NCBI GenBank assembly: GCA_002150815.3
Contig: NDFF03000398.1
Coordinates: forward strand, 62,001 to 126,000
DNA length: 64,000 nucleotides
Reading direction: 5' to 3'
Source of the DNA: Grammothele lineata
Lineage: Eukaryota; Basidiomycota; Agaricomycetes; Polyporales; Polyporaceae
Below, in pieces: positions 25,254-37,327 of the stretch. The position numbers and the translations under genes are program-made. The notes under the pieces are model-generated. The model was given only the letters and a program-made list of their open reading frames with translations, made no database searches and was not told where the DNA came from. Position 1 is the stretch's first letter. Each line of letters starts with the position of its first letter.

Positions 25254-26962
25254 CTATGCAGATATTGATGTTGGGAGAGGGCCGTTCGACCACTGCAGTG
25301 GTACCTGAGAGAGAAAGCAAACCAAGTTAGATACTCTCATTTCCTCAGAAGAAAACAGGCACATACTGCATTCTCGGCCGCCTCCATCGCGTCTGCCACA
25401 CATCGAGCAAACTTAAGGAACAACAAGACGCTCCGCACAGTAGCACAACTCGAGCATCGGAACGATGCGTTCGAGTCTTGCATCCGCTCCAGCACAGACC
25501 CGCGCAACGCCTCGTTCAGCGCGTCCTCTGGGCTTGGTGAGGCCTTGGCGCCCACAAACCTGCCCGTCCTGTAGTGTTCGGCGGACGCGGAGAGGCCCGA
25601 CATGTAGTGGCTGTACCAGCACGGCATGCGTAGACTCGAGCCGTACCCGCGCCTGCAGCAATCCTGCAGCTGGTGGAGCATATCTGCGTCGATCCAGTCC
25701 TGAGTCTCGAGCACGGCCCGCACGGCCTTGTAGCACCTGGAATGGTAGTCGAGCAGGCGAAAGAGCGTCCCGCCTGTGATGCCGAGGGTGTCGAGCTCGG
25801 ATACGGACGAGCGTAGGACCTCGGTGCGGAGCGTGCGCTTCGCGGCGGCCACGGCGAGCTCTCGCATCTCGAACCGACATGCGATGGCGTAGAGGACTAC
25901 GGGGTCCTCGGTCGGGTCATCCTTGCGTGCTTGGAGTGCGGAGCGAAGAACTTGTACGGGACGCTCCATCTCGTAGGCGGTCGCTGCAGAGAGAGCTACG
26001 CTGATGTCAAAGATGTCCTTGAGGCGCGGTTCCTTCGTAGGATAGCATATCTCGAGGAGGATGGAGAAGATGCGGCTCTCTTCGGAGACAACAAGGCGGA
26101 GTGATGAGGGAGATAAGGACGAAATCCTGGAGGAGAGGACAGGCGAGGAGAGGCACAGGATGGGTTTGAACACGCGAAATTCGACACCGTCCGCACTCTC
26201 GACTACGACCTCGGCGTCGGGAAGATCAAAGGGGTACGCCGCAATTTTTGGACCGACAGCGTCATCCGTGAGCGTGAGTTCTGCGACCAACGGGGTGTTG
26301 TATGCGGTAGTTGGCTGTGCTTGTCCGGCTCGCGCGCGCGAGAAATAAGTGAACTTGAAGTGATTGTGCACCTTCCCTCGTCGGTCGCAATACGAGAGCA
26401 GGCGGTGGTACGCCCCGATGGGAATGTCCTCCAAGTCATCGATATATTGTTCTTGAGCTTTGCGCTTGAGCACTTCCTTGGCGGCGGCAGTTGCCTCCTC
26501 TTCGAGCCCGAAGCGGCACGCGACCATATAGACTCGAAGTGGCTCAGTGGAAGCGAAGGTGAGGAGATGTCGTTTGGTGATATTGATCGCCGTCTTCATC
26601 TGATACTTCATCGCCGCCTCAAACGTCGTGCGTACTTCGACGATCGTGTTCAATGGAGGATCGTCGACGGGATAACACATACGAAAGAGCCGATCGAGGA
26701 CATCGCTCGGCTCCGTGACTCGTAGCAGGGGAACGTTGTCGAGCTCTTCAGACTCATGAGTGCTGTCGGAGGGGACACTAGTTTGGGCGGGAGAGGGCTG
26801 CGGCAAGTTCAACATATCTCTGAAGAATTCGGAGGCGAGCGTGAGGATGATTCTGTGCAGCCTGAAGAGAACATTGTCGGAGGAGCAGATGATGATGTCC
26901 GCAGTGGGCTCAGAGAAAGGATGTCCAGCTTCAGAAAAGGAACGATCGGCCTCGGGTAGCAT
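25254..26962 (-). CDS. Double-BTB protein with CxxC and longer C-terminal tail
   Basis: Two exons, 26962-25367 and 25304-25254; 548 residues. The frame runs upstream to a TTG; 26962 is the first ATG (MLPEADRSF). BTB1 starts near residue 19 (ADIIICSSDNVLFRLHRIIL) and BTB2 near 250 (DAEVVVESADGVEFRVFKPI); between them lies a short segment ending IGAYHRLLSYCDRRGKVHNH. Near the C-terminus are FRCSSC and a hydrophobic helix. The 62-nt last intron is in the same phase-0 position as in the other paralogues, but its terminal exon is longer, encoding VPLQWSNGPLPTSISA. Its 3' end lies only 68 nt from the 3' end of the GH28 gene (convergent). Probably an adaptor protein. Confidence 0.8.
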
Positions 26963-27296
26963 CGCCAACCAGCTATATGACGGAGAGTCGTGGAGGTACG
27001 AGTTCAAACTGCACTGGTCTTGGATTTCCAGGAGTCACGGCGTATAACAGCTGTGTTGATTGAATAGGATTAAAAGGGATTAAGTCACTGTGTCCTCAAT
27101 AGAAGACCATTAATAGCCAGCATTACGTCGGCCTCCTGACTATTTATCTTGTAAGCGCTTAGGCGGTTTTTGTAGTCCCGGCTCGCCTGGCCATAGCCTG
27201 CCTCCCCCTGCCGCTTGCCTCCAACCTCTTGACCTGTCCTCTTCGCCTCTTCTCGTGCCTATCGTATATTCCACTACTCAGACAACGCTCTGTACC
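26963..27296. promoter_or_regulatory. Divergent promoter region, BTB gene and two-TM protein gene
   Basis: 334 bases between two divergent starts. It contains an AT-rich patch around 27055-27080 and 27130-27160, but no strong TATA element could be assigned. Confidence 0.4.
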
Positions 27297-28139
27297 ATGG
27301 CGGCCCCAACAGCTCGCTCAGGACTACTACAAGCTCTCTTCAGACGGGCAAGATTCCACGTGGGACCCCGTACGCTCCGTTCGCAAGGTGTTAGCATCGA
27401 CGGCGTGCAGCCTGTCTACGACTGCGGGAAGCTGCCTTGGTGGGCGCGGTGGACATACCTCCTCGTAATGGCAGACCTCGTCGTAGCGTGCGTCTTATCC
27501 TCTTCATTCTACCGACCTTTCTTGACAATTCCGCCAATGTCATCCAGGGCATCGGCGTGCGACCTCTCATGGAATCACTGGACAAAATGGGAGGAGCTGC
27601 CGCAGGATGCTCTAAAAGACAGCGTTCCGGGCTCCTCACGGCGACCGGACTCACTCAAAGTGTCAGACGATGGCGGCTCGTCAGACCAGGTTGTAGGACA
27701 CTATGTCCTCCGCCCGTTGTGGCAGCGTGGTCTCTTCTCTACCACGAGCCTCACGGCCGGTATCATCGTTGCCGCAGCCCTTATTGGCAGTCGGTCTCGT
27801 ATCGTTCGCAAAATGTACCTCGTCCCCAATCCTGCATCCCCGAAGAACGCCGCCAGTCGTCTGCTCGTCATCCAATCACCCCTTCATCCACGGAATCACG
27901 GTGTCGTGTATCGATTCAGGCGTACCCATCTGGTCCATAGTGCAAACAATACAGAGATGGCAATCAACCCCATGGATGCGCGCGGGCACTACTCGGTCGG
28001 CCTCAAGGGCGCGTTCGTGGGCGGAAAGAAGCAAGAATCGGCGTTGGACGCGCGGAGGGCACTCTACACGACCTGGTATGGGGAAAAGGAGGGTGCACGG
28101 AAGTTCTTCGAGAGTTTCAATGTGGAGAGGATAATGTGA
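27297..28139 (+). CDS. Conserved-looking two-TM membrane protein of unknown function
   Basis: The start 27297 has an excellent context (ACCATGG). One intron is likely, 27488-27547 (60 nt, divisible by three, so the unspliced frame is also open): 260 residues spliced, 280 unspliced. An arginine-rich N-terminus that could act as a mitochondrial presequence (TARSGLLQALFRRARFHVGP) precedes a first membrane segment (WWARWTYLLVMADLVVA), a loop containing WNHWTKW, a second membrane segment (TTSLTAGIIVAAALIGS), the basic RSRIVRKMYLV, and a soluble tail with RGHYSVGLKGAFVGGKK and LDARRALYTTWYG. The pattern suggests a small organellar membrane protein, perhaps mitochondrial inner membrane, but I do not recognise the family. 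Confidence 0.7.
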   Translation: MAAPTARSGLLQALFRRARFHVGPRTLRSQGVSIDGVQPVYDCGKLPWWARWTYLLVMADLVVACVLSSSFYRPFLTIPPMSSRASACDLSWNHWTKWEELPQDALKDSVPGSSRRPDSLKVSDDGGSSDQVVGHYVLRPLWQRGLFSTTSLTAGIIVAAALIGSRSRIVRKMYLVPNPASPKNAASRLLVIQSPLHPRNHGVVYRFRRTHLVHSANNTEMAINPMDARGHYSVGLKGAFVGGKKQESALDARRALYTTWYGEKEGARKFFESFNVERIM

Positions 28140-28704
28140 TTACGCATGTACGTCATGAATCTTCACTGTCTACGTCCGTTCTCCGGCACAGCTGCTGTTC
28201 TTAGCCTACGCTAATGTGACTGGTTATCCGGAATGCTCCAACTTGTGTATCGTGCATGTGATAATCAAGGCCAGGATACTGTACTCGCACACCAGGAGAA
28301 CAGTGATATCAGCTCCTTTGTCTTCTTGGGTATGGCGTGCAGCCTTCGCGGACAATGCCCCCTCCCCATCAAGACCATGATGAGGTTGCCGCACACCCTG
28401 GAGTGCTGCCGCAGTGGGTCAATGGCAGACTATTCGGAAGACACGGGAGCTCGAAGCCCGGGTGGAGTCGATAACGTGCTAGCTACTACATGAGGTGGAT
28501 GTGAGTCCGAGTGTATGCTTAACCTATACGGCCAGTGCGTTGACGATGACATCATTCATAATAACATACACACTCCGCATCCTATACGGGCGTGCATTGC
28601 ATATTCGGATCTACGTTCTTCTGTTCACACACGACTATTACGGCCCAAACTACCGACATGAATCTCCAAGACCATGGCAGTGAGAGGGCCAGAGGTGGTT
28701 ATAA
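28140..28704. other. Intergenic region between convergent genes
   Basis: No supported gene. Small open frames at 28233-28493 and 28495-28683 have no recognisable content. It should contain the two 3' ends. Confidence 0.4.
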
Positions 28705-29806
28705 TTACAGTCTGATACACTGAGGTTTAGATAGTCCTCTTATACAACCACGGTTTTGTCAGCTCCAATGGCACGGATCGTAGAATTGTCACGTCTCACC
28801 TTCACCGCGGACCATTCCCGGACAAGCTGTTGTATGCGGCTCTGCAGCAGCGCGAGGCATTGGAGGCACGTAGTCTGATCTCCTGCCTTAAGGAAAGCAG
28901 ACCGAAGAGCATGCACGGAGATCCCTAAAGGACATTGAACCGGACATTCGGTCAGTCAGACTGCCACGCACGTAAGGGTCCGCCTCACCTGGCGTTGTCT
29001 GCCAGACTAAATCCGCAACAACGAAAGCCCACCCGTTGACAAGCTTCGCGTACCCATCCTCCCCGCACGTCAGTATTGGTGCATGTCTGCCAGGGGGGTC
29101 CGATATGATCCGCCGCAGCGCTGCCAACCGCGTCTCGTGCAGCGCAAAGAGTCGCTTGCAGTATGCCGCGCCCATTCTCTCCGCGAGCTCCTCCGTTAGC
29201 GTGGACGTGTCGTAGTAGAGGAGATGCGCGGACACGGCGACGGCGGCCTCTTCAAGTGCATAGCGTCCCGCGAGCGCGTACGCCTCGATGGAACGCGTAG
29301 GCGCGAATGCGAGGACGAGCTGGAATAGGGGGAGATGCGGCGCCCGCGCTAGAGGAGGGAGTGGCACGCCGTACTTGGTGAGCGCGGCGAGTGCAGTACC
29401 GAGATCCTCAAGTGTGGGTGAGAGTTGTGTGCAGGGGAATCCATAGATTAGACGGAGGGCGAGGTGAAGCGATGTGGCGGGGAGTTCGGGGGCATAGACT
29501 ACCCATGAGGTTCGGATGGGGCTGCCAAGCTGACCACCAAACCCGTTCATGGACGCCTGAAGGAGGATTTCCGCGTGGGCATAGAAGGAGACAGCTCCTG
29601 CGGCGATTATCATCGTATCCGGCAACTTCCCGTTGAGTTTGTGGGCCGGGCCGAACTCGAAGGATAAATCCATGCCAACTGTCGTTTGAGATGAGCCGGA
29701 ATATAATGTGGGCTGGCATAATGCGGGTCAGTGAAAATACTTCCAGAGCCAGCCAAGTATCGCATACCGTCGTGGCGCCGGTGCTATTGTGGGGATTGTG
29801 GCTCAT
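28705..29806 (-). CDS. Small single-BTB protein, four exons, CxxC helix
   Basis: Four exons: 29806-29768, 29712-28989, 28924-28800, 28719-28705; 300 residues. The frame has an internal ATG at 29673, but an upstream mini-exon (MSHNPHNSTGATT) joins in phase through a 55-nt intron with a CTGAC branch-like site; the paralogue at 35288-36353 has the same structure. A BTB-like fold lies around residues 27-135 (LPDTMIIAAGAVSFYAHAEI), then EAYALAGRYALEEAAVAVSAH. The third exon gives LRSAFLKAGDQTTCLQCLAL and ends VREWSAVK. The terminal exon encodes only CIRL. It is one of two members of a shorter subfamily that carries a single BTB. It lies convergent with the two-TM gene. Confidence 0.75.
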
Positions 29807-31838
29807 GAGGGAAGGGTTCGAGGGCGATGTGGCTCTAGAGGTCCGCTCAACCGAGCTACATATACCTATACATCCAGAGTCCAGGACTGTGGAACAGCAG
29901 AGTCCTTGCGAGAGCCGTAACTCGAGAACATCCAACCAGCTGTGCAGCCTATGACGCTGCTGGTCAGAACAGGCCCATGAAAGAGAAACGTCGGACAGAC
30001 TTGGGCGCGAATGGCTGGCAGTGGAGCTGATCGTGATGAGCTAGTTGGATGACTTGCTGGCAGCCCATATCCGTTGAATGAGTCGACAAAAGCCATGATT
30101 GGACCCTTGTTCTGGCATCATGGCCATGGCTTCGTGGACTGACGTAGTGGCGGAATATACGAGTGCTTTTCTCTAAAGTATAGAGCCGGGACACTGTTAA
30201 CAGTGGTACAGCCTGCGCGTGAATTGTCGACCGACGCACCAAAAGCTGTGCAGCAGCCGCTCGCCTAGAAGGCGGGGGGAGTAATTATGCCATCGAATTT
30301 TTGGGCGATGCCAATAAACATATGTGGGTCGGGGATGAGTTGGTTCGGTTTTGCAAACAGTATCCTGATGGATAGCGACAGAGTGCATGTCAGTCAATGA
30401 TAATGTGGATTGTAGTAGCGAACATACGGTGGGTATTTGACGATTGAAAGTCGGAACGAGCCTCGCGCCGTGTTGCCGGGAAGCTTGGGGCCAAAAGGAG
30501 CGGCTCCGAGAGGACGGCGGGAGATGCCATATCCTTGGCCCGAACACGTGTGCTGCACACCGCCTGGAAGCTCCTTGCGCCGTTCTGACCGGGTTGCACA
30601 TAGCCCCGACTGGCTGTCCCGGGTTCTCCAGGGTACTAACTGAGCCCGTAGTAGGGCATGGGGCATTCATCGAGTGAGATGGAGCGCCGGGAACAAGATG
30701 GCCTGGTTCACATGCTGACCTGGTATCTGGGCATAGCTCACTTTCGGATGTTGTTATGCCGAAGGCATGCCGCAGGTTGAACCTGCCCGCGATGAAGGGT
30801 CCCGCTTATGAGCGCAGGGAAGCAGTGGCAGGCAGTAGATCGTCGAAGCCTTGGTCTCGTCATCCAAGAGCTGAGGGAGGACATATGAGTGGAACATAGC
30901 CTGAGCAAGCCTGATGCGTACTAACGTTTGCTCGGCTGCGTGGGCGCGGTGACTGCATGAAATCGATTATGTCACGACAGCTCAAGGCAGCGGCGCCCGA
31001 GCCGCTATTGACCTGGCACCAGCACAATCGGTCCGATGTCGAAAATCCTGCTTCTCCAGGGGCTCATTGGCTTCGACAATGCCGACGGGTGTTTCAGATG
31101 GTCCGCTGGAAGCAGCTGATATGAGTGTGGTGCATTCTACACGCACTGCGTGCCACTCGCCTGTACAGGAGATCAGTCGCGCACGACCTCCGCTATGCAG
31201 AGACGCAACGCGTCATGGCGGTCGACGCATAAGGTTGTATACCCCTGAAGGCGAACTGGAGCGCCAACATTGACGTTCCTACTCGTGTAGAAAGTCACTG
31301 GTCATGCGTAACAGATCTCAGGGGTGTTGCTCACCAGGCGACACTTCCAGACCAACCGCGCCCCGCGCCGCTGTTACAGCCCGCATATGACCCCTGGAAG
31401 TCCGTTATCGACTACTCGATGCGCTTCGGGGGGTAAGATTGCAGAGCAATCTGAGCGATTCAAACCGCGCTTCATGCAGACCGCAGAGCTGGTGGGGTGC
31501 ATTGTCGCACGTGAAGTTTTGAAGGACTGTACGAGACCGTATTGGCGGTCGAGAGTAGGTTAGGAAAGGACGACACAAATGCTTGATTTACTTACATAAA
31601 TATTGATCGCCAGTGATGAGGTCATCGGCCGAGTTATGACTGCCCAATCTGGAGGTCGGACATTCATTACACTCGTCACGAGATCGTGCCATTCGTAAAC
31701 CATTCGAAAGCGATCTAGAAAGCAGGTTTTGCAGGATATACTCTTTCACATAATATACATAACGCGTGTCTTCGTGTACTAGTCTAGACGGCGTTACGGT
31801 TAGTCGACGCGCCGGGGGTGGTTCGGGACGAGTGCCCA
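29807..31838. other. Intergenic region, nothing recognised
   Basis: About 2 kb. Minor open frames (30197-30670 minus, 31067-31273 plus, 31324-31563 plus) lack recognisable domains. The in-frame extension of the MFS gene past its first stop lies at 31800-31838. Confidence 0.4.
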
Positions 31839-33805
31839 TCAGAACACCATGCAGCTCATCATAGACACCAACCTGCGTCGGATTTCGTGAGCGCACTGAG
31901 ACGATGATTTATCATCAGAAGACTTACAATGGCTGCAAACTCTTGATGCCCACCCCGCTCGCCAGCGCCCCGGTGATGAACGGGAGGAGCGCGGACCCGG
32001 CCTGCCCGAAGCCTGAAATCCAGCCAATCGAGCCGGTGAGGAGCCACGGCGGCAGCACACGGCTCGCATGGTTCATGACAATGGGGTATAAGGGGCCCAG
32101 AAGGATGCCGACGAAGGACACGGCGACGGCTCCGCCGATGAGTGAAGGCACGAGCCAGACGACGAGCACGAGCCTGAGTTTCCCCATCCGGAAACGAGAC
32201 CACGATAGTGCATTCTAAGTTTCGCGATAGGATATATGAAGTGGAAAGACTCACCCGATAGCGAGGAGAGTGTACATGTAGATGGCACGACGTTCACCAA
32301 CCTACGAGCAGACGTAAAATGTAGACGCGCGGAGGGTGAGAGTAGGTGACCCAAAGCTGACCTTCGTATTTACCCACAGAAGTGCAACGCGACCAAAGGC
32401 GAGCCCTAAATGGAAAACCCAACGCTCAGATCTACGGCCGATGAGTCTGAATACTTGGCATACCTCCGAAGAAACCGGACGAGATATATCCAGAAGACGG
32501 ACCACCGCCACGTAAGATCCTCACATACGTGACGATCCATCCTGTTTCAGGGCGGTCGGTCAAAGATGACGGCGCTCGCAAACACAATCTGTACCTCCAA
32601 GCGTGACCTCAACGCCGACGTAGATGAGCATGAAGATCGCCATCAGATGGAGCGACTTCAACTTAAACATCTCCTTGTACTTGTTCCTGTTGGATACGGA
32701 TCCATTTGCTTCATGTCTGGGAGTCTGCCCGATCTCTGTGAGACACGCTGTACGAAGGTGCACGCAGTGAGCATAACTGCTTGGCGATTAGACAGAGTAG
32801 CGTTAATCATACCATCTTGATCCTTGAACCGGAAGACCACGACGAGGAGAATTGTGTCCAACAGAGCTATTCCGAGCGACGAAAGGTAGTGGAAAGACCA
32901 ACGGGGTAGATCAACAAATTGAGTCGCGACCAAGGGTGAAGACAACGCTCCGACGCCTTGTAATATGGCAGATCAGCGCATCGCTCGGTAGTGCAACAAG
33001 AGGCAGAGATCATACCGTATACAGCATGCAATATGCCCATCTTTGTGGTTGCGTTATCTTTTAGGGAATCCACGAAGGAATTCGCACCGGCATCCTACGA
33101 AGAGATCAGTCTAGATCGCAGATGCCGTCCTTGAAAGAGTCATAGACTTACCTGAAGTGATATGCCAAACCCGTTGACAGAATACCCCAAGACGAACAGA
33201 GGGAACGGAGGCGCAGCAGCCTGGATAGAGTAACCTGCCATCTGAACTATCCCACCTGCTGGGCTGTGAGCAATCGAACGGCATTTGAAACAAAGTGACG
33301 CACCGATGGATATGACCTAGTGTAGCGCCTGTTGCGTGAACCGGAGGAACCTCGGGGAAATGACAAAACCACCCACCTTGCCGAATCCGATTCGATCGGT
33401 GAGCCACACGTTGGCCGCCGCTCCGGTGACGAACCCCTGAAGCCAAGAGTTGTCAAGGGGTCAGATACGTGGCAGATTCGCGCGACGCTTACGATGCAGG
33501 TAAAAACGAAGATCAAAGACACGACTGCGAAGTTGACCTATAGGTAGTGGTGAGTATTCAGTCCATACGACGCACAAATCAGGCTGCTCGCGTACATGGT
33601 ACACTGCCTGAATGCGGGGTAGCAAAGGCCCTGTAGTGCCGTCGTTCCAACCCGCAAGGAAGAGTGTCCAACATAAGACAGCAAACTGGATTCTGGCTTT
33701 ACGGCGCATTGCTGGAGTCACAGCTACGACGCTTGGTGTGCCCGGGGACTGGAATAGTACAGGATTGCATTCGACGGTGTCGGAGCTTTTCTGTGCACTT
33801 CTCAT
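31839..33805 (-). CDS. Major facilitator superfamily transporter (fucose-permease / BSC6-like)
   Basis: Thirteen exons: 33805-33596, 33537-33493, 33436-33377, 33316-33304, 33255-33152, 33094-33016, 32956-32813, 32735-32595, 32541-32464, 32405-32362, 32301-32255, 32173-31928, 31872-31839; 414 residues with all phases matching. Typical segments in order: ARIQFAVLCWTLFLAGWNDG and TGPLLPRIQAVYHV (TM1), GFVTGAAANVWLTDRIGFGK (TM2 with the MFS basic loop), PPFPLFVLGYSVNGFGISLQ, DAGANSFVDSL, RGGGPSSGYISSGFFGGLAF, and PSLIGGAVAVSFVGILLGPL near TM10-11. Such proteins are 12-TM importers of sugars or small organics in the plasma membrane; the substrate is not readable. The C-terminus is odd: a TGA at 31841-31839 stops the frame in the last helix, and in-frame coding-like sequence (WALVPNHPRRVD) continues to a TAA at 31802. 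Confidence 0.85.
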
Positions 33806-35287
33806 GTTGTCAGCTCTCAGTGAGGGAGGATTGGAAGTTGTGTCCGGAGGATGAGCAGAGCATGCATGGATAGATGTGAGCTCTACTTCCGTTCTGCGAA
33901 GCGTGTCAGGTGGCCATCGGAAGTACAACAAAGGAAGCCTACGTACGTCGCCAACATGGTTACTATGCCCTTCTCCGATCTTGAAGAATCGGTTCGACGA
34001 TGCATCCACGGGTCTTGCTCCTTAAATGCATGGGAGTGTCAAGTACCGAATTCACCAAGCGTGCTTGGCTCGATACAAGCCGGTCGGCTCAAACCCCATG
34101 GCGCCACTGCTGGAGTTTACCCGGCCTACCGTTCAATCTCCTCTTTGCATTCCAATCGAACTGGGTTTCGAGTCCACAGGCTTCTACAAACGTACACATA
34201 CGGTTTATATCCGGCGATCAGAGCGCGGAGAGCCATGACCGCTGCCAAGTGAGGTTGGCAGGCGGCACGGAGGGAGACCCGGAAAACGACTGTCCGGGCC
34301 CCATCCTCTAGAATCCTCCACGTATGCCCGGACTGTGATTATAAGCAGCCAAGAACACCGCGAGGTAAAAGGCGTTCGTGGTCGACACCATAACGCGTTG
34401 AAAGATTGCAGTTGAAGACAAGGCGAGTTATGGAGTTTAAGCTTGGAAAGAGCGGTCTCCGAGAGAGGCGCCCAGGACGCGTCGCGTGTCGGAGACTGTC
34501 GGAGCTGAGCGTCTTCGACCTCAGGCCTCAGACTTCGACCACGGCTGACCAAGGCCGCGGTTGTTTCGTTCCAGCTTCCTTTCTCCACCTCGACTCCCGC
34601 CATACATAATGCACGACCTCCTAAGACCTCGCCTACTTGGTAACGATCTCCTACATGCGTTCATCTATCAACGTCGTCATCTTTCGACAGGTATGAATAG
34701 CGCTCTGGAGACCAAATATGCTCAACACCGCTACCTCTTCCTCGATGAGTTTTGTGCCTCTTTTCGTACATACACATGACCCCAATGCCGCTCCTAGAGA
34801 CTGCTACTGGAAGGACGTAGAGGTAGCCGCCTTTCCCTCGTTCTAAAAATATGAATACCGTCTTGTCCTAGGCACCTCCACCGTAGACTCGTCACACCAA
34901 GCGTAAGTAATATCTAGTCATGTGCGTGAGGACTTAACCAGTGTTATGATTGGGTACATACCGAATCCATACATCTCCTTCCCGTGAGTCCGTGAATGTA
35001 AGACATGACGGGACCTACATGTCAATCCTTCCCGTCAGTAGCGCGCGGAGTTGATCTGCCTAGGGGTAGGGGAGACCAGGCGCGACCGAGACGTTGGCAG
35101 AGCACCAATATGTTCAAAATTGATAGTCGAACCAGGATTTGCCGTCCGGACTCGGCCCGGTAGTTTCAATACAATGCTATCAATCGACTACGGCGTAACG
35201 CGTGCAACAGTCGTACATCTAGGCTGCATATGTCGCACTCTTCCGTCAGATCCAGTGATCTGCACTCGATTCACTCTGTCCGAGACC
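33806..35287. other. Intergenic region, nothing recognised
   Basis: About 1.5 kb between the MFS start and the 3' end of the second small BTB gene. Open frames such as 34205-34603 minus and 35051-35347 plus have no recognised content. Confidence 0.4.
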
Positions 35288-36353
35288 TTAGATCGTGTTC
35301 TGATGAGGATGACTCCGTTAGCTTTGCGTCTCCGCGAGCCTACGTAACAAAGCAAAACTTACTTTGACTGCCGACCATTCCCTCACGACTTCTTCTGTAC
35401 GTCTCTGGAGGATCTCAACGCATTCGACGCACACCATTCCATTGCCAACCCCCTTGAAATGGGATCGGAGTGTGTCCGTAGAAACCCCTGCTGTTGGAGC
35501 TATACAGATTCCTGAGTATCACGTCAACAAACATGGGCGATATCCGCTCACCGAATGAGTCGTTCCTCCACAACTCAGCCGCTGCGAGCGACCATGCCTT
35601 CACCAGCTCCGCGTGTCCTTCGTTTCCACAGACCGATGTCGCCGCGTGTGCAGCCGGCGGGGCGAGCACGATCTGTTGTAGAGCCGCGGACCGCGCCTTG
35701 TGCAGCTCGAGAAGCCGTCGGTAGTAACCCGTGCCCATCTTCACCCTGAGCGTATCCGTGATAGTCTCAGGATCGTGTCTGAGAAGGTGCTCGGAGACCG
35801 CGACGGCGGCCTCCTCGAGCCCGTATTGACAGGCAAGCGCATATGCCTCGACGGGACGTGTGGCCGATTGGGCGAGGATGAGTTCGAATAGTGGGAGGTT
35901 CGGCTCGCACGCGAGCGACTCGGGTTCCACTCCATACTTGACGAGGGCGGCCAACACGTCTTCGATGTCCTCGAGTGAGGGAGAGAGGCGTGCACAGGAG
36001 AGACCGTACGTAACCCGGAGTGTGATATGGATGATTGCGGTAGCCTCCGGGACACGGAGCGTCATGCCAAACGGCACCTGCGAGGGGAGCAGTCCGCCGA
36101 AATCATTCGAGGAGGCGCGAGAGAGGATCTGACTGTGTACGTAGAAACAATGGTCGTCGTCTGTCAAGATGTTCACGTCCGGAATGTTCCCTTCGCGCTC
36201 GAACGTAGGACCAAAGTCGAAAGACAGCACAGGAGCCGCTTGTCGAGTCTGGGGCAGCTTGCATCAACTGCGTATAGATGTTCGGGAATGAGACCGGGAT
36301 ATCCTTACCGACGTGGCGACTACGGGTGATTCACCTGCAGGAGTGTGCATCAT
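35288..36353 (-). CDS. Small single-BTB protein, four exons, paralogue of the gene at 28705
   Basis: Four exons: 36353-36309, 36248-35552, 35511-35363, 35299-35288; 300 residues, the same length and intron positions as 28705-29806. The long exon has no ATG at its 5' end (it opens at GTG 36230), so the upstream exon MMHTPAGESPVVATS, joined by a 60-nt intron, is needed for the start. BTB-like fold: IPDVNILTDDDHCFYVHSQI; then PVEAYALACQYGLEEAAVAV. The third exon gives VSTDTLRSHF, MVCVECVEILQRRTEEVVRE and ends WSAVK; a 63-nt intron with a GCTAAC branch site leads to a last exon of NTI and stop. The identical architecture and REWSAVK junction tie it to its paralogue across the MFS gene. Confidence 0.77.
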
Positions 36354-37310
36354 AGTGTGGGCAGCAGCACAGAGTGGGAGAAAGGCCGAAATACCTCTGT
36401 AACCTTACCTCAACTGGTCCTTAAATACTTGGGGTATGGAGTATCGTGTTTTGGGGGCCGGCTGGACTCGACCTAGAATGATTAGTGAGCAGGCCGTAGA
36501 TCGTCGAGTTCAAGGACATGAAGCCTACAGCGGTGCGTCGAACGTCTTCGACATTGATCCACTCAGTACCGGGGATGGATTGAGGGAGCTATGAAGGGCA
36601 CGAGGCTGGAGATAACGCAAGGCCCGCCGAGGCCACTCATCGCGGTAGCTCCTCGTCTCTTCTTCGGCATGCGGCGACTTCCCAGGGTCTAGTTCTACAG
36701 GAATCGCTTGAACGCTAATCCGCAACGAGTAGCACGGCTGGTCGCGGGACATAGAATCTTTCTTCATTGTGTCGTGCGTGCCGGAGTGAGCCGTCTGGGT
36801 GTCATGCCCACAGCCCACAAATTCTGGTGACCGGGTGATCAGTCAAGTAGTACAGCATGCTTGATACGATCTTGTCATGACGATGAAAGACGTTCCGCGC
36901 ACCATGACATGCATCAACTGCTGTATCCACTGGCAGCACGTTATCCTCGTCAGAAGCTCTGGAAAAACATCCATGGCCCAAAGTGAGGTTCAAAGATGGC
37001 AGTTGTAGCTTTAGAGTTCATTCATCACGGCGTCTTTACCGCAACCCCGTCGTAGGTACGCGGTCGAGGCTCACACGCATGATCGAACGAGAGCCTCTTT
37101 TGAGTTGACGATCGTGAGAGGTACGGCCTTCTATTCGAGGTGGCAGTCAAAATAAAGTTGCGGCTACAAACAGAAAACGGGCTAGGCCTACATACGAGCA
37201 CGGTCCGAGTTGAATGTGTCCATTCCAAAGAATGGGGGCGTTCTATTATCAGACGGAGAATCGCCTACTAGAGGTGCTCCTGGTGTGATGACTGGCACGA
37301 TGCAAACGTG

Positions 37311-37327
37311 CGGCGGCGGCGGCGGCG
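37311..37327. repeat. (CGG)n microsatellite
   Basis: Five to six CGG units in a row, inside an unannotated intergenic stretch. It is too short to be more than a simple sequence repeat. Confidence 0.6.
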
